64,000 nucleotides of DNA from Myxococcales bacterium (GTDB lineage Bacteria; Myxococcota_A; Polyangia; Polyangiales; Polyangiaceae): contig JADJKB010000025.1 in assembly GCA_016706225.1 (NCBI GenBank), forward strand, positions 620,001-684,000. The letters run 5' to 3'. A program made the position numbers and the translations under genes. Under the pieces are notes generated by a model that saw only the letters and a program-made list of their open reading frames with translations, did not search any database and had not been told where the DNA came from. How positions within the stretch are numbered: position 1 is the stretch's first letter; each line of letters starts with the position of its first letter. Below are positions 19,243 to 29,807 of this stretch, piece after piece.

Positions 19243-19383
19243 TTACTGGGTTGACGTCGCCGCTGCGGTCGGCGAGCCAGCCAGCGTCGATGCGCCGTAG
19301 GTGATTCCCAGCATCAGCACCAAGCCGATGCCAAAGCCGATGAGGGTGTCACGGAGGATCTTCTTGGGGGCGACCGGCAACAT
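19243..19383 (-). CDS. Small one-pass membrane protein, hypothetical
   Basis: 46 residues from ATG 19383: a basic start (LPVAPKKILRDT) then one hydrophobic helix (LIGFGIGLVLMLGITYGAST) and a short Ala/Ser/Thr tail. No ribosome site stands out. It lies between the convergent ccr end and downstream of clpA on the same strand. The composition is protein-like, but without homology I treat it as tentative. Confidence 0.4.
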   Translation of the reverse strand: MLPVAPKKILRDTLIGFGIGLVLMLGITYGASTLAGSPTAAATSTQ

Positions 19384-19532
19384 GCGGTGGCATTTAGCAA
19401 GGCTCGTGCCGCCGGACCGCGGCGCAATTTCAGGCTGATATCGCTGTGCCAGCCGTGAGAGCGGGGTGGCACAGGCACAGGTGTCGCGGAGAGTTGACGG
19501 TGACCCCGACCACCCGCCGTCACAGCGCCGGC

Positions 19533-21803
19533 TCAGTTCTTCGCCGGTCCGTCCGCGGGGCGGCAATCGAACACGATCTTCCCATCCCGGTGGTCGATGA
19601 CCACGTGCCCACCGCCCTCGAGCTGCCCGAACAGGAGCTCGTCGCCGAGGGGACGTTTCACCTCGTCTTGAATCAAGCGCGCAAGGGGGCGAGCGCCCAT
19701 GTCCCGGTCATAACCCTTCTCGGCCAGGTAGCCGCGGGCCCCGGCGGTCAGCTCGAGCGTGACGTTGCGGTCCTCGAGCTGAGTTGCGAGCTCGGCGAAG
19801 AACTTGTCGACCACCTTGCTCATGACGTCGGCCGACAGGCTGTCGAACGAAATGCGCGCGTCGAGCCGATTCCGGAACTCGGGGCTGAAGGTGTTCTTGA
19901 ACGCGACATCGTCGCGACCGGCGCTCGTGTGCTCGCCGAAACCAACCTGGCGTCGCGCCAGCTCCGAAGCGCCGACGTTGCTCGTCATGATCACGACCAC
20001 GTGCCTGAAGTCGGTCTTCTTGCCGTTGTTGTCCGTCAGTGTGCCGTGATCCATCACCTGGAGGAGCACGTTGAACACGTCCGGGTGCGCCTTCTCGATC
20101 TCGTCGAGTAAGAGCACCGCGTGCGGGGTCTTCGCCAGCGCCTCGGTCAGCAGGCCGCCGCGATCGAAGCCAACGTAGCCCGGGGGCGCGCCAATCAGAC
20201 GCGAGACGGTGTGGCGCTCCTGGTACTCACTCATGTCGAAGCGCACGAGCTCGATGCCAAGGGTCTTGGCCAGCTGTTTGGCCGCCTCGGTCTTGCCCAC
20301 GCCGGTGGGCCCGGTGAAGAGGTAACACCCGATGGGTTTCTCCGGTGGTCTCAGGCCCGCGCGTGAGAGTTTCACCGCCGAGGCCAGCTCTGCGAGCGCG
20401 CGATCTTGTCCGAACACCGCCTGGCGCAGATCCTCCTCCAGGTTCTTGAGCGCGGTCTTGTCACTGCTCGACACCTGGCGCGGCGGGATTTGCGCCATGC
20501 GAGCGACCACGACCTCGATGCGGTCGACGCCGACCTTGGCGCCGTCTCCCTCTTCGAGCTTGGCGTCGGCGCCGGCCTCATCCATCAAGTCGATGGCCTT
20601 GTCCGGCAATTTTCGATCGTGCAGATATCGCTGGGAGAGCTTGACCGCTGCTTCGAGTGCCTCGTCGCTGTAGCTGACGAGGTGGAACTCCTCGTAGCGC
20701 GGCTTGAGGCCCTTCAAGATCAGCAAGGTCTCCTCGAGGCTCGGTTCGAGCACCTCGATCTTCTGGAAACGACGCGCCAGCGCTCGGTCGCGTTCGAGGT
20801 GGCTGCGGTACTCCTCGAACGTCGTGGCGCCGATGCAGCGCAAATGTCCGCTGGACAGGGCGGGCTTGAGCAGGTTCGCCGCGTCCAGGGTGCCGCCGCT
20901 GGCTGCGCCCGCACCCACGACGGTATGGATCTCGTCGACGAACAGGATGGCGCCGGGCAGCTTCTCGAGCTGCTTCAACACGGCCTTGACGCGGTTCTCG
21001 AAGTCCCCGCGGAACTTGGTGCCCGCCACGAGCGCCCCCATGTCGAGCGCGAAGATCTCCGCGCCGAACAGCTGCTTCGGCACTTCCTCCGCCACGATCT
21101 TGGCGGCGAGCCCCTCGACGATGGCGGTCTTGCCCACGCCGGCGTCGCCGACGAAGAGCGGGTTGTTCTTCTTGCGGCGCGCCAGCACCTGAATGGCGCG
21201 GCGAAGCTCGCGCTCGCGTCCCACCAGCGGCTCGATGTCGCCGGCCTTGGCGCGCGCATTCAGGTTGATCGCGAATTTTTCGAGGGCGTTACCAGCCTGG
21301 GGCTCTGCCTCTTCGTCCCCATCGGCATCCGGGTCGACGCCGGGCGTCGAGACATCGGGATCGTCGTCGCCGTCCTTGGCGACACCGTGCGACACGTAGC
21401 TGACCACGTCATAACGCGTCACGCCGTTCTCGGTCAGCACCTGCACCGCCGGCGAGTCGACCTCCGCGAAGATCGCGATCAGGAGGTTCTGGCCTTTCAG
21501 CTCTTCCTTGCCGCTCGACTCGACGTGGATCGCGGCGCGCTGAAGCACCCGCTGGAACCCCCGCGACGGCGCTGGCGTCGCGCTCTCGTCCGGGGTCTTC
21601 GGCATGTCTTCGTCGAGGATGCGCTCGAGGTCCCGCTTGATCTTGGGCACGTTGCCGCCGGATTTGGCGACGACCTTCGCGGTGCCTTCGTCGTGCAGGA
21701 GCGCGTAGAGCAGGTGCTCGACGGTCATCAACTCGTGGTGGCGGCGGTCTGCCTCCCGCAGCGCGAGGGTGCAGGCGATCTCGACCTCTGGGCTGACCTT
21801 CAC
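19533..21803 (-). CDS. clpA: ClpA, ATP-dependent protease ATPase subunit
   Basis: 756 residues. An N-terminal Clp_N double repeat (about 1-145), a short acidic Asp-rich linker (about 145-170), then two AAA+ modules: D1 with Walker A GDAGVGKTA and FVDEIHTVVGAG, D2 with GPTGVGKTE and LLDEIEKAHPDVFN. There is no middle coiled coil of ClpB type, which fixes it as ClpA. With ClpP it unfolds and degrades cytoplasmic proteins. Its GTG start overlaps the clpS stop (GTGA), the usual clpS-clpA pairing, so ClpS likely steers N-degron substrates. Confidence 0.95.
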   Translation of the reverse strand: MKVSPEVEIACTLALREADRRHHELMTVEHLLYALLHDEGTAKVVAKSGGNVPKIKRDLERILDEDMPKTPDESATPAPSRGFQRVLQRAAIHVESSGKEELKGQNLLIAIFAEVDSPAVQVLTENGVTRYDVVSYVSHGVAKDGDDDPDVSTPGVDPDADGDEEAEPQAGNALEKFAINLNARAKAGDIEPLVGRERELRRAIQVLARRKKNNPLFVGDAGVGKTAIVEGLAAKIVAEEVPKQLFGAEIFALDMGALVAGTKFRGDFENRVKAVLKQLEKLPGAILFVDEIHTVVGAGAASGGTLDAANLLKPALSSGHLRCIGATTFEEYRSHLERDRALARRFQKIEVLEPSLEETLLILKGLKPRYEEFHLVSYSDEALEAAVKLSQRYLHDRKLPDKAIDLMDEAGADAKLEEGDGAKVGVDRIEVVVARMAQIPPRQVSSSDKTALKNLEEDLRQAVFGQDRALAELASAVKLSRAGLRPPEKPIGCYLFTGPTGVGKTEAAKQLAKTLGIELVRFDMSEYQERHTVSRLIGAPPGYVGFDRGGLLTEALAKTPHAVLLLDEIEKAHPDVFNVLLQVMDHGTLTDNNGKKTDFRHVVVIMTSNVGASELARRQVGFGEHTSAGRDDVAFKNTFSPEFRNRLDARISFDSLSADVMSKVVDKFFAELATQLEDRNVTLELTAGARGYLAEKGYDRDMGARPLARLIQDEVKRPLGDELLFGQLEGGGHVVIDHRDGKIVFDCRPADGPAKN

Positions 21804-22153
21804 GCTTCGTCCTCCGCGTCGTCAGCCGGCTCGGCCGTGGCCCGGAGCGGGTGACCGTGCTTCTTTGCGTAGCTCATGACCTGTTCCGCCTTGGTCTCGG
21901 CGACATCCCGCGTGAACGCCCCGACCACGCCGAACCCGCGATGGTGGATCTCCAGCATGATCTGCGTCGATTCGGTCTCGCTCTTGTGGAAAAACTGCAT
22001 CAGGACGTGGATCACGAACTCCATCGTCGTGTAGTCGTCGTTGTGAAACACCACGTTGTAGGGCCGAGCCCGGCGGGTCTTTTGTTTCTCCTGAACAGCG
22101 AGGTCACCCTCGCGGTCCGGATCCTGGTTCGCTCTCGGGCGCTCGGTGCTCAT
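21800..22153 (-). CDS. clpS: ClpS adaptor of the ClpAP protease
   Basis: 117 residues. The ClpS fold lies at about residues 30-105, with YNVVFHNDDYTTMEFVIHVL containing the Asn/Asp residues that hold the N-terminal amino group of N-degron substrates, and the conserved HHRGFGVVGAFTRDVAE. It delivers N-end-rule substrates to ClpA and is coupled to clpA by a 4-bp overlap. The acidic C-terminal tail is variable in the family. Confidence 0.95.
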   Translation of the reverse strand: MSTERPRANQDPDREGDLAVQEKQKTRRARPYNVVFHNDDYTTMEFVIHVLMQFFHKSETESTQIMLEIHHRGFGVVGAFTRDVAETKAEQVMSYAKKHGHPLRATAEPADDAEDEA

Positions 22154-22260
22154 GCGGGGATCGTGCGGGATCTTTGACCCGACGGCGGGCGCTGTCGAGG
22201 GCTCATGCTCCGAGATTTCCGGCCCGGCGTCGGTCCCCGGTGGCCCCCGAGCTGAAAAGG

Positions 22261-23049
22261 TCAGTCATCTCGCATCAAATCCGAGAGATAGCCGACGAGC
22301 GACAGGGCGGCGTCGCCGAACTCGAGGTCACGGCGCATGCGCTCGAAGGGGCTGTAACTATTCTTGCGGCTGAGCGCCTCGAGCGAGCCCTCGACCTGCC
22401 GGACGCGCGAGGCGCGCTGACTCGCGCGTTGTTCGTCAGCCTGACGTGTGCGCGCGAGCTCGAGCCCGCCCGCCTCCACGAACTCGAGCACCCTCGGCAG
22501 CTCGCCGCGGTCGAACCAGACGCCGTGTTTGGTGCAGACGTCGATGATCACACCGCTCGACCTGCCGAAATTCTTGCGCAGCATGATCTCGGTACAGATC
22601 GGGCAGGCGACGTAGCGCATCGGCCCGTCGAGCGGGTTGTGCCGCGGCGGGGGCCGGGGGGCGACCTGGCCGTAGAGCTCGCGTTGGTCCAGCAAGTCCT
22701 TGAGCAGCGCGTGGTCGACGAACTGGCCGCCGCAGCGCCCGCAGTCGTGAAGTACGCCTGGCCCGCCTCGGAAGACCTGAAATCCAAGCTTGCAGTCCGG
22801 GCAGGCGTACGAATCCGGCTCGCCGATGGGTTCGAGGCCCAGCTCGCGCTGACAGCCCCCACAGAACGACTCACTCGGGGGATTCATCTGGAAGCAGTGG
22901 GCGCAGCGCACCGTCGCGATCGGCGCACCGCACTTCGGGCACGCTCGCACCGAGCTGTCCACGACTGTCAGGCAGCCGGGACATTCCAGCTTGGCTCCCG
23001 AGCCGCGGCTATCCGGGCCGGGCCTGCCGCTGCGATACGGACCGCTCAT
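22261..23049 (-). CDS. Zinc-ribbon (zf-TFIIB-like) protein
   Basis: 262 residues from ATG 23049. At least four zinc-binding knuckle groups are visible: CPGC/CPKC, CAHC/CGGC (residues about 15-65), CPDC/CGRCGGQFVDHALL (about 75-110), and CPIC/CTKHGVWFDRGEL (about 150-185). The last two match the zf-TFIIB motif often written CP.C...LD.C..CGG.W.D..EL. Function is unknown; such proteins are cytoplasmic and may be nucleic-acid or chaperone-like binders. It is divergent from ecm with 66 bases between starts. Confidence 0.8.
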   Translation of the reverse strand: MSGPYRSGRPGPDSRGSGAKLECPGCLTVVDSSVRACPKCGAPIATVRCAHCFQMNPPSESFCGGCQRELGLEPIGEPDSYACPDCKLGFQVFRGGPGVLHDCGRCGGQFVDHALLKDLLDQRELYGQVAPRPPPRHNPLDGPMRYVACPICTEIMLRKNFGRSSGVIIDVCTKHGVWFDRGELPRVLEFVEAGGLELARTRQADEQRASQRASRVRQVEGSLEALSRKNSYSPFERMRRDLEFGDAALSLVGYLSDLMRDD

Positions 23050-23115
23050 CTCGGCTCCACTGAAGGCAGTGACGGAGCTTGCCGCGGCGGTCCTCGCGCG
23101 GCAAGGATGGCGAGC

Positions 23116-25083
23116 ATGGCGTCCAAAGACCCCCCCTGGATCATGCGGACTTACTCCGGGCACTCGACACCGGCCGCATCGAACGCGCTCTATCGCGCGA
23201 ACCTCGCTCGGGGCCAGACCGGACTCAGCGTCGCGTTCGATCTGCCGACTCAGACTGGCTACGACGCGGACCACCCGCTCTCGCGAGGTGAGGTGGGCAG
23301 AACTGGCGTGCCCATCGGGCATCTTGCTGACCTCGAAGCTCTGTTCGAGGGCATCGATCTCGCACGCATGAATACCTCGATGACGATCAACGCCACCGCG
23401 GCGTGGTTGCTCAGTCTGTACATTGCCGCGGCGGAAAAACGCGGTGTCGACCCGCGGGCGCTGCGCGGCACGACGCAGAACGACATCGTCAAGGAGTACC
23501 TCTCCCGCGGCACCTACGTGTTCCCTCCGGGCCCTAGCCTGCGCCTGACCGTGGATACGATTCTGTACACGGTCGAGCACGTTCCCGACTGGAACCCGAT
23601 CAACATATCGAGCTACCATCTGCAAGAAGCCGGAGCGACTCCCGAGCAAGAGATCGCCTATTCGCTGACCACGGCGATTGCGGTGCTCGATCTGCTACGC
23701 GAGCGTGGGATCGAAGGGGAGAGGCTGGCCAAGGTGTTTGGTCGGCTGTCGTTCTTCGTCAACGCGGGCATCCGTTTCGTCGAGGAGACCTGCAAGCTGC
23801 GGGCTTTCAGCGCACTCTGGGATCGTTTGGGGAAGGAGCGCTACGCTGTCACGGAGCCCAAGCTGCGGCGCTTCCGCTACGGCGTGCAGGTGAACTCGTT
23901 GGGTCTCACCGAGGCGCAACCCGAGAACAACCTGGTGCGCATCGCGCTCGAGATGCTCGGAGTCACCCTGAGCAAGAACGCACGCGCACGCGCCATTCAG
24001 CTGCCAGCTTGGAACGAGGCGCTGGGTCTGCCCCGACCCTGGGACCAACAGCTGTCCTTGCGCACACAGCAGATCCTCGCGCTCGAGAGCGACCTGCTCG
24101 AGTACGGCGATCTATTCGATGGCTCGCCGGTCGTCGCGGCCCGGACTCGGGAGATCGAGGAGGCCGCGTGGGCCGAAGTGCAGCTGGTGCTCGAGCGCGG
24201 CGGTGCGGTCGCGGGCGTCGAGAGTGGCTACATCAAACAACAGCTCGTGGCGGCCAACGCCGCCCGGCTGGCAGCCATCGAGAGCGGTCAGCAGCCGGTG
24301 GTCGGCGTGAACTGCCACACCGAGAGCGCGCCGAGCCCGCTGACTGCGGGCGGCGGCGCGGACGCCATCCTGCAGGTGGATCCTGCTGCCGAGGCTGAAC
24401 AGATCGAGCGCCTCGTGGCCTGGCGTGCGGCGCGGGACGCATCCGCCGTTGCGCGCGCGCTCGACACACTTCGCGAAGCGGCGTCGAGCGGGGTGAGCCT
24501 GATGCCGGCGTCAATCGACGCGGCTCGCGCTTCGGTGACCACGGGGGAGTGGGGCGGGGTGTTGAGGGAGGTGTTTGGTGAGTACCGCGCGCCGACCGGC
24601 GTTGGCGGGGCACGGACTCCGGAGCTGGGGGAGAGCCTGACGGTCCTGCGCACGCGCGTGGCAGAAGTTGCGAAGCGCATTGGCCGCCGCCCCAAGTTGC
24701 TGGTTGGAAAGCCCGGGCTCGATGGCCACTCGAACGGCGCGGAGCAGATTGCACTCAGGGCTCGCGATGCGGGGTTCGAGGTGGTCTACGAGGGCATTCG
24801 CGTGACTCCGCGGGAGATCGCCCGCGCCGCGGCGGACGAGAGTGTGCACGTCGTCGGCCTCAGCATCCTATCCGGCGCGCACCTCGAGCTCACCCGGGAG
24901 GTGCTGGCCGAGCTCCGAGCGCGAGGCGTACAGGTTCCGGTCGTGCTGGGTGGCATCATCCCGGAGGCCGACCGGCCGCTGCTCACCGCAGCCGGGGTGC
25001 GTGCGGTCTACACGCCGAAGGACTTTCGAGTCGGTCAGATCTTGAACGAGCTCTTGGACATCGTGGACGAGGTTGGGGCGTGA
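23116..25083 (+). CDS. ecm: Ethylmalonyl-CoA mutase (MeaA-type, B12-dependent)
   Basis: 655 residues from ATG 23116 (AAGGA eight bases upstream; an ATG at 23107 is possible). The N-terminal TIM-barrel carries RTYSGHSTPAASNALYR and GLSVAFDLPTQTGYD, the form seen in ethylmalonyl- and isobutyryl-type mutases rather than FDLATHRGYDSD of methylmalonyl-CoA mutase. The C-terminal cobalamin domain has KPGLDGHSNGAEQI with the cobalt-ligating His. It rearranges ethylmalonyl-CoA to methylsuccinyl-CoA, linking ccr and mcd. The following meaB gene overlaps its stop. Isobutyryl-CoA mutase is the alternative, made less likely by the ccr-mcd-mch genes nearby. Confidence 0.87.
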   Translation: MASKDPPWIMRTYSGHSTPAASNALYRANLARGQTGLSVAFDLPTQTGYDADHPLSRGEVGRTGVPIGHLADLEALFEGIDLARMNTSMTINATAAWLLSLYIAAAEKRGVDPRALRGTTQNDIVKEYLSRGTYVFPPGPSLRLTVDTILYTVEHVPDWNPINISSYHLQEAGATPEQEIAYSLTTAIAVLDLLRERGIEGERLAKVFGRLSFFVNAGIRFVEETCKLRAFSALWDRLGKERYAVTEPKLRRFRYGVQVNSLGLTEAQPENNLVRIALEMLGVTLSKNARARAIQLPAWNEALGLPRPWDQQLSLRTQQILALESDLLEYGDLFDGSPVVAARTREIEEAAWAEVQLVLERGGAVAGVESGYIKQQLVAANAARLAAIESGQQPVVGVNCHTESAPSPLTAGGGADAILQVDPAAEAEQIERLVAWRAARDASAVARALDTLREAASSGVSLMPASIDAARASVTTGEWGGVLREVFGEYRAPTGVGGARTPELGESLTVLRTRVAEVAKRIGRRPKLLVGKPGLDGHSNGAEQIALRARDAGFEVVYEGIRVTPREIARAAADESVHVVGLSILSGAHLELTREVLAELRARGVQVPVVLGGIIPEADRPLLTAAGVRAVYTPKDFRVGQILNELLDIVDEVGA

Positions 25084-26057
25084 AACTCGGCTTCGATCCG
25101 GAGCCGCTTGCCCTGCGTGTGTTCTCGCGCGACCCTGCCGGCGTCGCGCGTGCCATTTCGATGGTCGAAGATCGTCGCCCGGAGGCAGAGGGCCCCGCGG
25201 CACTCTTGCTGCGCGCCTTGAACAAAAGCGGCAGGAGCGCCGCCTGCCAGCGGATCGGAGTCACGGGACCGCCGGGCGTGGGCAAGAGCTCGCTGGTCTC
25301 GGCGCTGATTCGAAGGTTTCGCGCCAGCGACAAGAGCGTGGGTGTGTTGGCCGTCGATCCCTCGAGCCCACGCAGTGGTGGGGCGCTGCTGGGTGATCGC
25401 GCGCGCATCGAGCTCGATCCGGATGACACCGAGGTGTTCGTGCGTTCGATGGCGTCAGGTGGCCAACTCGGCGGGCTCGCGCGGGCGGCCGGCGCGGCGG
25501 TCGAGGTGCTGAGCTCGACCTTCGACGTGGTGTTGATCGAGACGGTAGGGGTGGGCCAGAGTGAGACCGACGTCGAGCACGTGGCCGACAGCGTGCTCTT
25601 GGTGGTGCAGCCAGCCTCGGGCGACGTGCTTCAGTTCATCAAGGCCGGCATCTTGGAGATCCCGGACCTGCTCGCCGTCAACAAGGCGGATCTCGGCGCC
25701 GTTGCCGAACGCGCACGAGCGGAGCTCGAGAGCGCGCTCCGAGTGTCAGCGACGGTGGACGGCCGGGTCCCGCCTCGCGTCATTCTGACCAGCGCCACGA
25801 CGGGTGCTGGCGTCGACGAGCTGCTGTCGGCGTTGAACGAGCACAGCGCGGAGCTGCGCGCGAGTGGAACGCTGAGCGCGCGGCGTCACGACAAGAGCGT
25901 GGCCTGGGCGGTGCGGCTCTTCGTCGAACAGTACGGGGAACGCGGCGTCGAGGTGGCCGGCGGCCGACCGGCGCTGCGAGCCAGCCTAGGCAAGGCGCTG
26001 GCTGGCGGCGCGACGCTGCTCGAGGCCGTGAGCGCCGCGGCCGCACCGACCGACTGA
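25080..26057 (+). CDS. meaB: MeaB/ArgK-type GTPase chaperone for the B12 mutase
   Basis: 325 residues from a GTG that overlaps the ecm stop (GTGA), so translation is coupled. G1 is GPPGVGKSS (about residue 64), followed by VLAVDPSSPRSGGALLGDR, the DVVLIETVGVGQSE switch region, and the NKAD base-recognition motif. A C-terminal dimerisation segment follows. MeaB-type G proteins load and protect adenosylcobalamin in acyl-CoA mutases; pairing with ecm indicates that partner here. Confidence 0.92.
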   Translation: MKLGFDPEPLALRVFSRDPAGVARAISMVEDRRPEAEGPAALLLRALNKSGRSAACQRIGVTGPPGVGKSSLVSALIRRFRASDKSVGVLAVDPSSPRSGGALLGDRARIELDPDDTEVFVRSMASGGQLGGLARAAGAAVEVLSSTFDVVLIETVGVGQSETDVEHVADSVLLVVQPASGDVLQFIKAGILEIPDLLAVNKADLGAVAERARAELESALRVSATVDGRVPPRVILTSATTGAGVDELLSALNEHSAELRASGTLSARRHDKSVAWAVRLFVEQYGERGVEVAGGRPALRASLGKALAGGATLLEAVSAAAAPTD

Positions 26058-26077
26058 GCGCTGGTCGTCGAGGACCC

Positions 26078-26218
26078 TCAGGTCGTCTTCTTGGCCGGGG
26101 CCTTCGGCTTGGCGGCTTCTCGGTTCTCCGCCGCGCGCTTCAGCTCCCATTCGACGTTCTTCTTGGCGCGGCGCGCCTTCTGGCGGTGGCGTGCGCGTGG
26201 ATCTTGCGGTGTTCCCAT
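26078..26218 (-). CDS. Small basic protein, hypothetical
   Basis: 46 residues from ATG 26218: GTPQDPRARHRQKARRAKKN, then a Lys/Arg/Ala/Glu-rich helix and an Ala/Pro/Lys tail ending AKKTT. It is highly charged and probably nucleic-acid or ribosome associated, but I do not recognise a family. It sits in the 220 bases between convergent meaB and korB. The coding strand and composition look real, but confidence is moderate because of its size. Confidence 0.5.
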   Translation of the reverse strand: MGTPQDPRARHRQKARRAKKNVEWELKRAAENREAAKPKAPAKKTT

Positions 26219-26279
26219 GGCGGCGCAGTCATTAGATCGAATCGACGCCACTGACCAGGCAAAAAACGGTCCCCGTGAC

Positions 26280-27299
<1,020 letters not shown>

Positions 27300-27306
27300 G
27301 GCTGAC

Positions 27307-29178
27307 TCAGCTCTCCATCAACTGGCGGATCTTCTCTTCGATCTCGTCAATCTTGAACGGTTGCCCTGTGATCTTCGGGAAGCTCTCGGCGGGGATCAAA
27401 AAGTCGCTGCGGATGAGCTTGACCAGCTGGCCCAGGTTCATCTCGGGGATCAACACGCGCTCGAAGCGCTTCAACAGGTCCCCCAGGTTCTTCGGGAACG
27501 GGTTGATGTAGCGGACGTGCGCGTGGCTGACGTCGAGCCCGCGATCGCGGCCGCGCTGAACGGCCTCGCGGATCGCCCCGTAGGTCGAGCCCCAACCGAG
27601 CACCAGGAGCTTGCCGCTGTCATTACCGAGCTCGATGGTCTGCTCGGGAATGTGGTTGGCGATGCCGGCGACCTTGGCCGCACGGGTCTTGCTCATCCGC
27701 TCGTGGTTGGCTGGATCGTAGGAAATGTGGCCCGAATCGTAGTCTTTTTCGATGCCGCCGATGCGGTGCAACAGGCCCGGCGTGCCTGGAATGGCCCAGG
27801 CGCGTGCGAGGGTCTCCGGGTTGCGCAAGAACGGGTGGAAACCCTCGGGGTCTTTCCGGAACTCGACCTCGATCTTGGGCAGGTCTGCCACGTTCGGCAC
27901 CGCCCACGGCTCAGCGCCGTTTGCCAGATACCCATCGGTGAGCAGCACGACGGGCGTCATGAACTTGACCGTCAAGCGGACCGCCTCGAGCACCATGTGA
28001 AAACAATCACCCGGCGACGCCGCCGCCACCACACACAGTGGGGCCTCGCCGTTGCGGCCGTACACGGCCTGCAGCAGGTCGGCCTGCTCCGTCTTGGTCG
28101 GCAGCCCCGTGCTCGGTCCACCGCGCTGCACGTTGATGATCACCAGCGGCAGCTCGGTCGCGATCGCGAGCCCCATCGCCTCGGTTTTGAGTGCGATGCC
28201 CGGGCCGCTCGAGGCGGTGATGCCGATGTGTCCGGCGTAGGAGGAGCCGATCGCAACGCAAACAGCCGCGATCTCGTCCTCTGCCTGCACGGTCGTCACG
28301 CCGTAGTTCTTGTAGCGCGACAGCTCGTGAAGAATGTCGCTGGCGGGCGTGATGGGGTAGGCGCCGAACATGACCGGCACGCCGGACAGCTGAGCCGCTG
28401 CCAGGATGCCGAGCGCCGTGGCCTGGTTACCGCCGATGTTGCGGTAGGTGCCTTTGGCCACCGGCGCGGCCGGGACCTCGAAGCGATAATGGGCGATTTC
28501 AGCGACATCGCCGTAGGCGTACCCACCGCGCAAGGCCAGGATGTTGGCGCGGGCGACGGCGCCATCTTTCTTGAACTTCATCTCGATCCACTTGATGGTC
28601 GAGTCGAGGTCGCGCCCGTAGATCCAGAACATCAAGCCGAGCGTCCAGAAGTTCTTGCAGCGGTTCGCCTCTTTGGTGCTGACCCCGGACTCCTTGACCG
28701 CGGTCTGCGTGTTCTTGCTGATGTCGATGGCGAGCACGTTGTAGCCATCGAGCGCGCCAGTCTCGAGCGGGTTCTCGTTGTACCCCGCCTTCTTCAGGTT
28801 GGCGGTGGTGAATGCGCCGCTGTTCACGATCAGGAGCCCACTGCGCTTCAGATCCTTGAGGTTGGTCTTCAGTGCGGCCGGATTCATCGCGACGAGCACG
28901 TCCGGAGCATCTCCGGGCGTGAATACGTTCTCGGAGGCGAAGTTGATCTGAAATCCGGACACGCCGTAGGTGGTGCCGGCGGGGGCGCGGATCTCGGCGG
29001 GGAAGTCCGGGAACGTAGCAAGGTCGTTGCCCGCCAGGGCGGCGGCCACGGTGAACTGGTTTCCCGTCACCTGCATGCCGTCGCCGGAGTCTCCGGCGAA
29101 GCGCACGATGGCCCCGCGCAGCAGGGTGGGTTTTTCGCCCGATGAGATGTCGGACACCGGTTGTGCCTGCTGTGCCAT
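27307..29178 (-). CDS. korA: 2-oxoacid:ferredoxin oxidoreductase, alpha subunit (gamma-alpha fusion)
   Basis: 623 residues from ATG 29178. Residues about 20-210 are the gamma domain (FAGDSGDGMQVTGNQF, GVSGFQINFASENVFTPGD). The rest is the alpha pyrimidine-binding domain with AYPITPASDILHEL, QAEDEIAAVCVAIGSSYAG, and VNVQRGGPSTGLPTKTEQ. This fused form with a separate beta gene is typical of the two-subunit 2-oxoglutarate:ferredoxin type in aerobes and facultative bacteria. It could run the TCA cycle with ferredoxin or support reductive carboxylation. Operon with korB. Confidence 0.9.
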   Translation of the reverse strand: MAQQAQPVSDISSGEKPTLLRGAIVRFAGDSGDGMQVTGNQFTVAAALAGNDLATFPDFPAEIRAPAGTTYGVSGFQINFASENVFTPGDAPDVLVAMNPAALKTNLKDLKRSGLLIVNSGAFTTANLKKAGYNENPLETGALDGYNVLAIDISKNTQTAVKESGVSTKEANRCKNFWTLGLMFWIYGRDLDSTIKWIEMKFKKDGAVARANILALRGGYAYGDVAEIAHYRFEVPAAPVAKGTYRNIGGNQATALGILAAAQLSGVPVMFGAYPITPASDILHELSRYKNYGVTTVQAEDEIAAVCVAIGSSYAGHIGITASSGPGIALKTEAMGLAIATELPLVIINVQRGGPSTGLPTKTEQADLLQAVYGRNGEAPLCVVAAASPGDCFHMVLEAVRLTVKFMTPVVLLTDGYLANGAEPWAVPNVADLPKIEVEFRKDPEGFHPFLRNPETLARAWAIPGTPGLLHRIGGIEKDYDSGHISYDPANHERMSKTRAAKVAGIANHIPEQTIELGNDSGKLLVLGWGSTYGAIREAVQRGRDRGLDVSHAHVRYINPFPKNLGDLLKRFERVLIPEMNLGQLVKLIRSDFLIPAESFPKITGQPFKIDEIEEKIRQLMES

Positions 29179-29360
29179 CCTCGCTCGTACTCGCTTTCTC
29201 GTTCTCGCGTCGGTCTGTGGGCGGGCGCGAGGGACTAGGTCGCTGGCCGCGGGACGTTGCGCCGAGGCCACGCTGACACGGGCGTCACTTGCTCCGGTGA
29301 CGGGAACTTGTCAAGTGAACCGCGCATTTTCGGCGCGGATCTTGGGGGTCCCGGGCCGGG

Positions 29361-29807
29361 TCACGCAGGCGGTGCGTGCTTCTGCAGCAGGTCCGCCAGC
29401 CGCGGCGCAGCCGCCTCGACGTGTTTCTTCGCGGTCGGTCGGAGTTTGTCGTACATGCCCCGAATCGTCGCCCGCTGCGCCTTTTCTGCCCTGCGATCGG
29501 TGATGCCGAGCAGCGCGTCAGCCATTTGGGGGCTGTTGGCCTTGAGGTGGTCGCTCGGGCGAACGCCCTTGGAAATGGCCTCCTGGTAGATGGGATCGAG
29601 GGCGTCCAGGAAGTCGTCGAGCAGGTCGTCGACCGCTTGCCGGACGAAGCCCGGTTTCACGCCTTGCACGAGCTTGTATCCGGCCTTGATGGCCATGCCA
29701 CTGAGGCCCGACTTGTCCGCGACCTCGAGGTCCAGGACCTTGCAGGCGTCATCCACGATGAGGGGGCGTTTGTCGCCGCCATCGGCGATTTCTCGGAGGC
29801 TGGGCAT
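29361..29807 (-). CDS. Conserved hypothetical helical protein (about 148 aa)
   Basis: 148 residues from ATG 29807. No signal or membrane helix; mostly alpha-helical pattern with IVDDACKVLDLEVADKSGLSG, a central VKPGFVRQAVDDLLDDFLDALDPIY, and a C-terminal LADLLQKHAPP. It resembles a family of short actinobacterial and myxobacterial proteins carrying only a DUF label, but I cannot confirm the number. The kinase gene at 29957 is divergent and 149 bases away. Function unknown. Confidence 0.65.
   Translation of the reverse strand: MPSLREIADGGDKRPLIVDDACKVLDLEVADKSGLSGMAIKAGYKLVQGVKPGFVRQAVDDLLDDFLDALDPIYQEAISKGVRPSDHLKANSPQMADALLGITDRRAEKAQRATIRGMYDKLRPTAKKHVEAAAPRLADLLQKHAPPA

Noticed and set aside
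23116..25083. Methylmalonyl-CoA mutase
   Set aside because: The substrate-site motif is FDLPTQTGYD rather than FDLATHRGYDSD, and ccr-mcd-mch are close, so ethylmalonyl-CoA mutase fits better.
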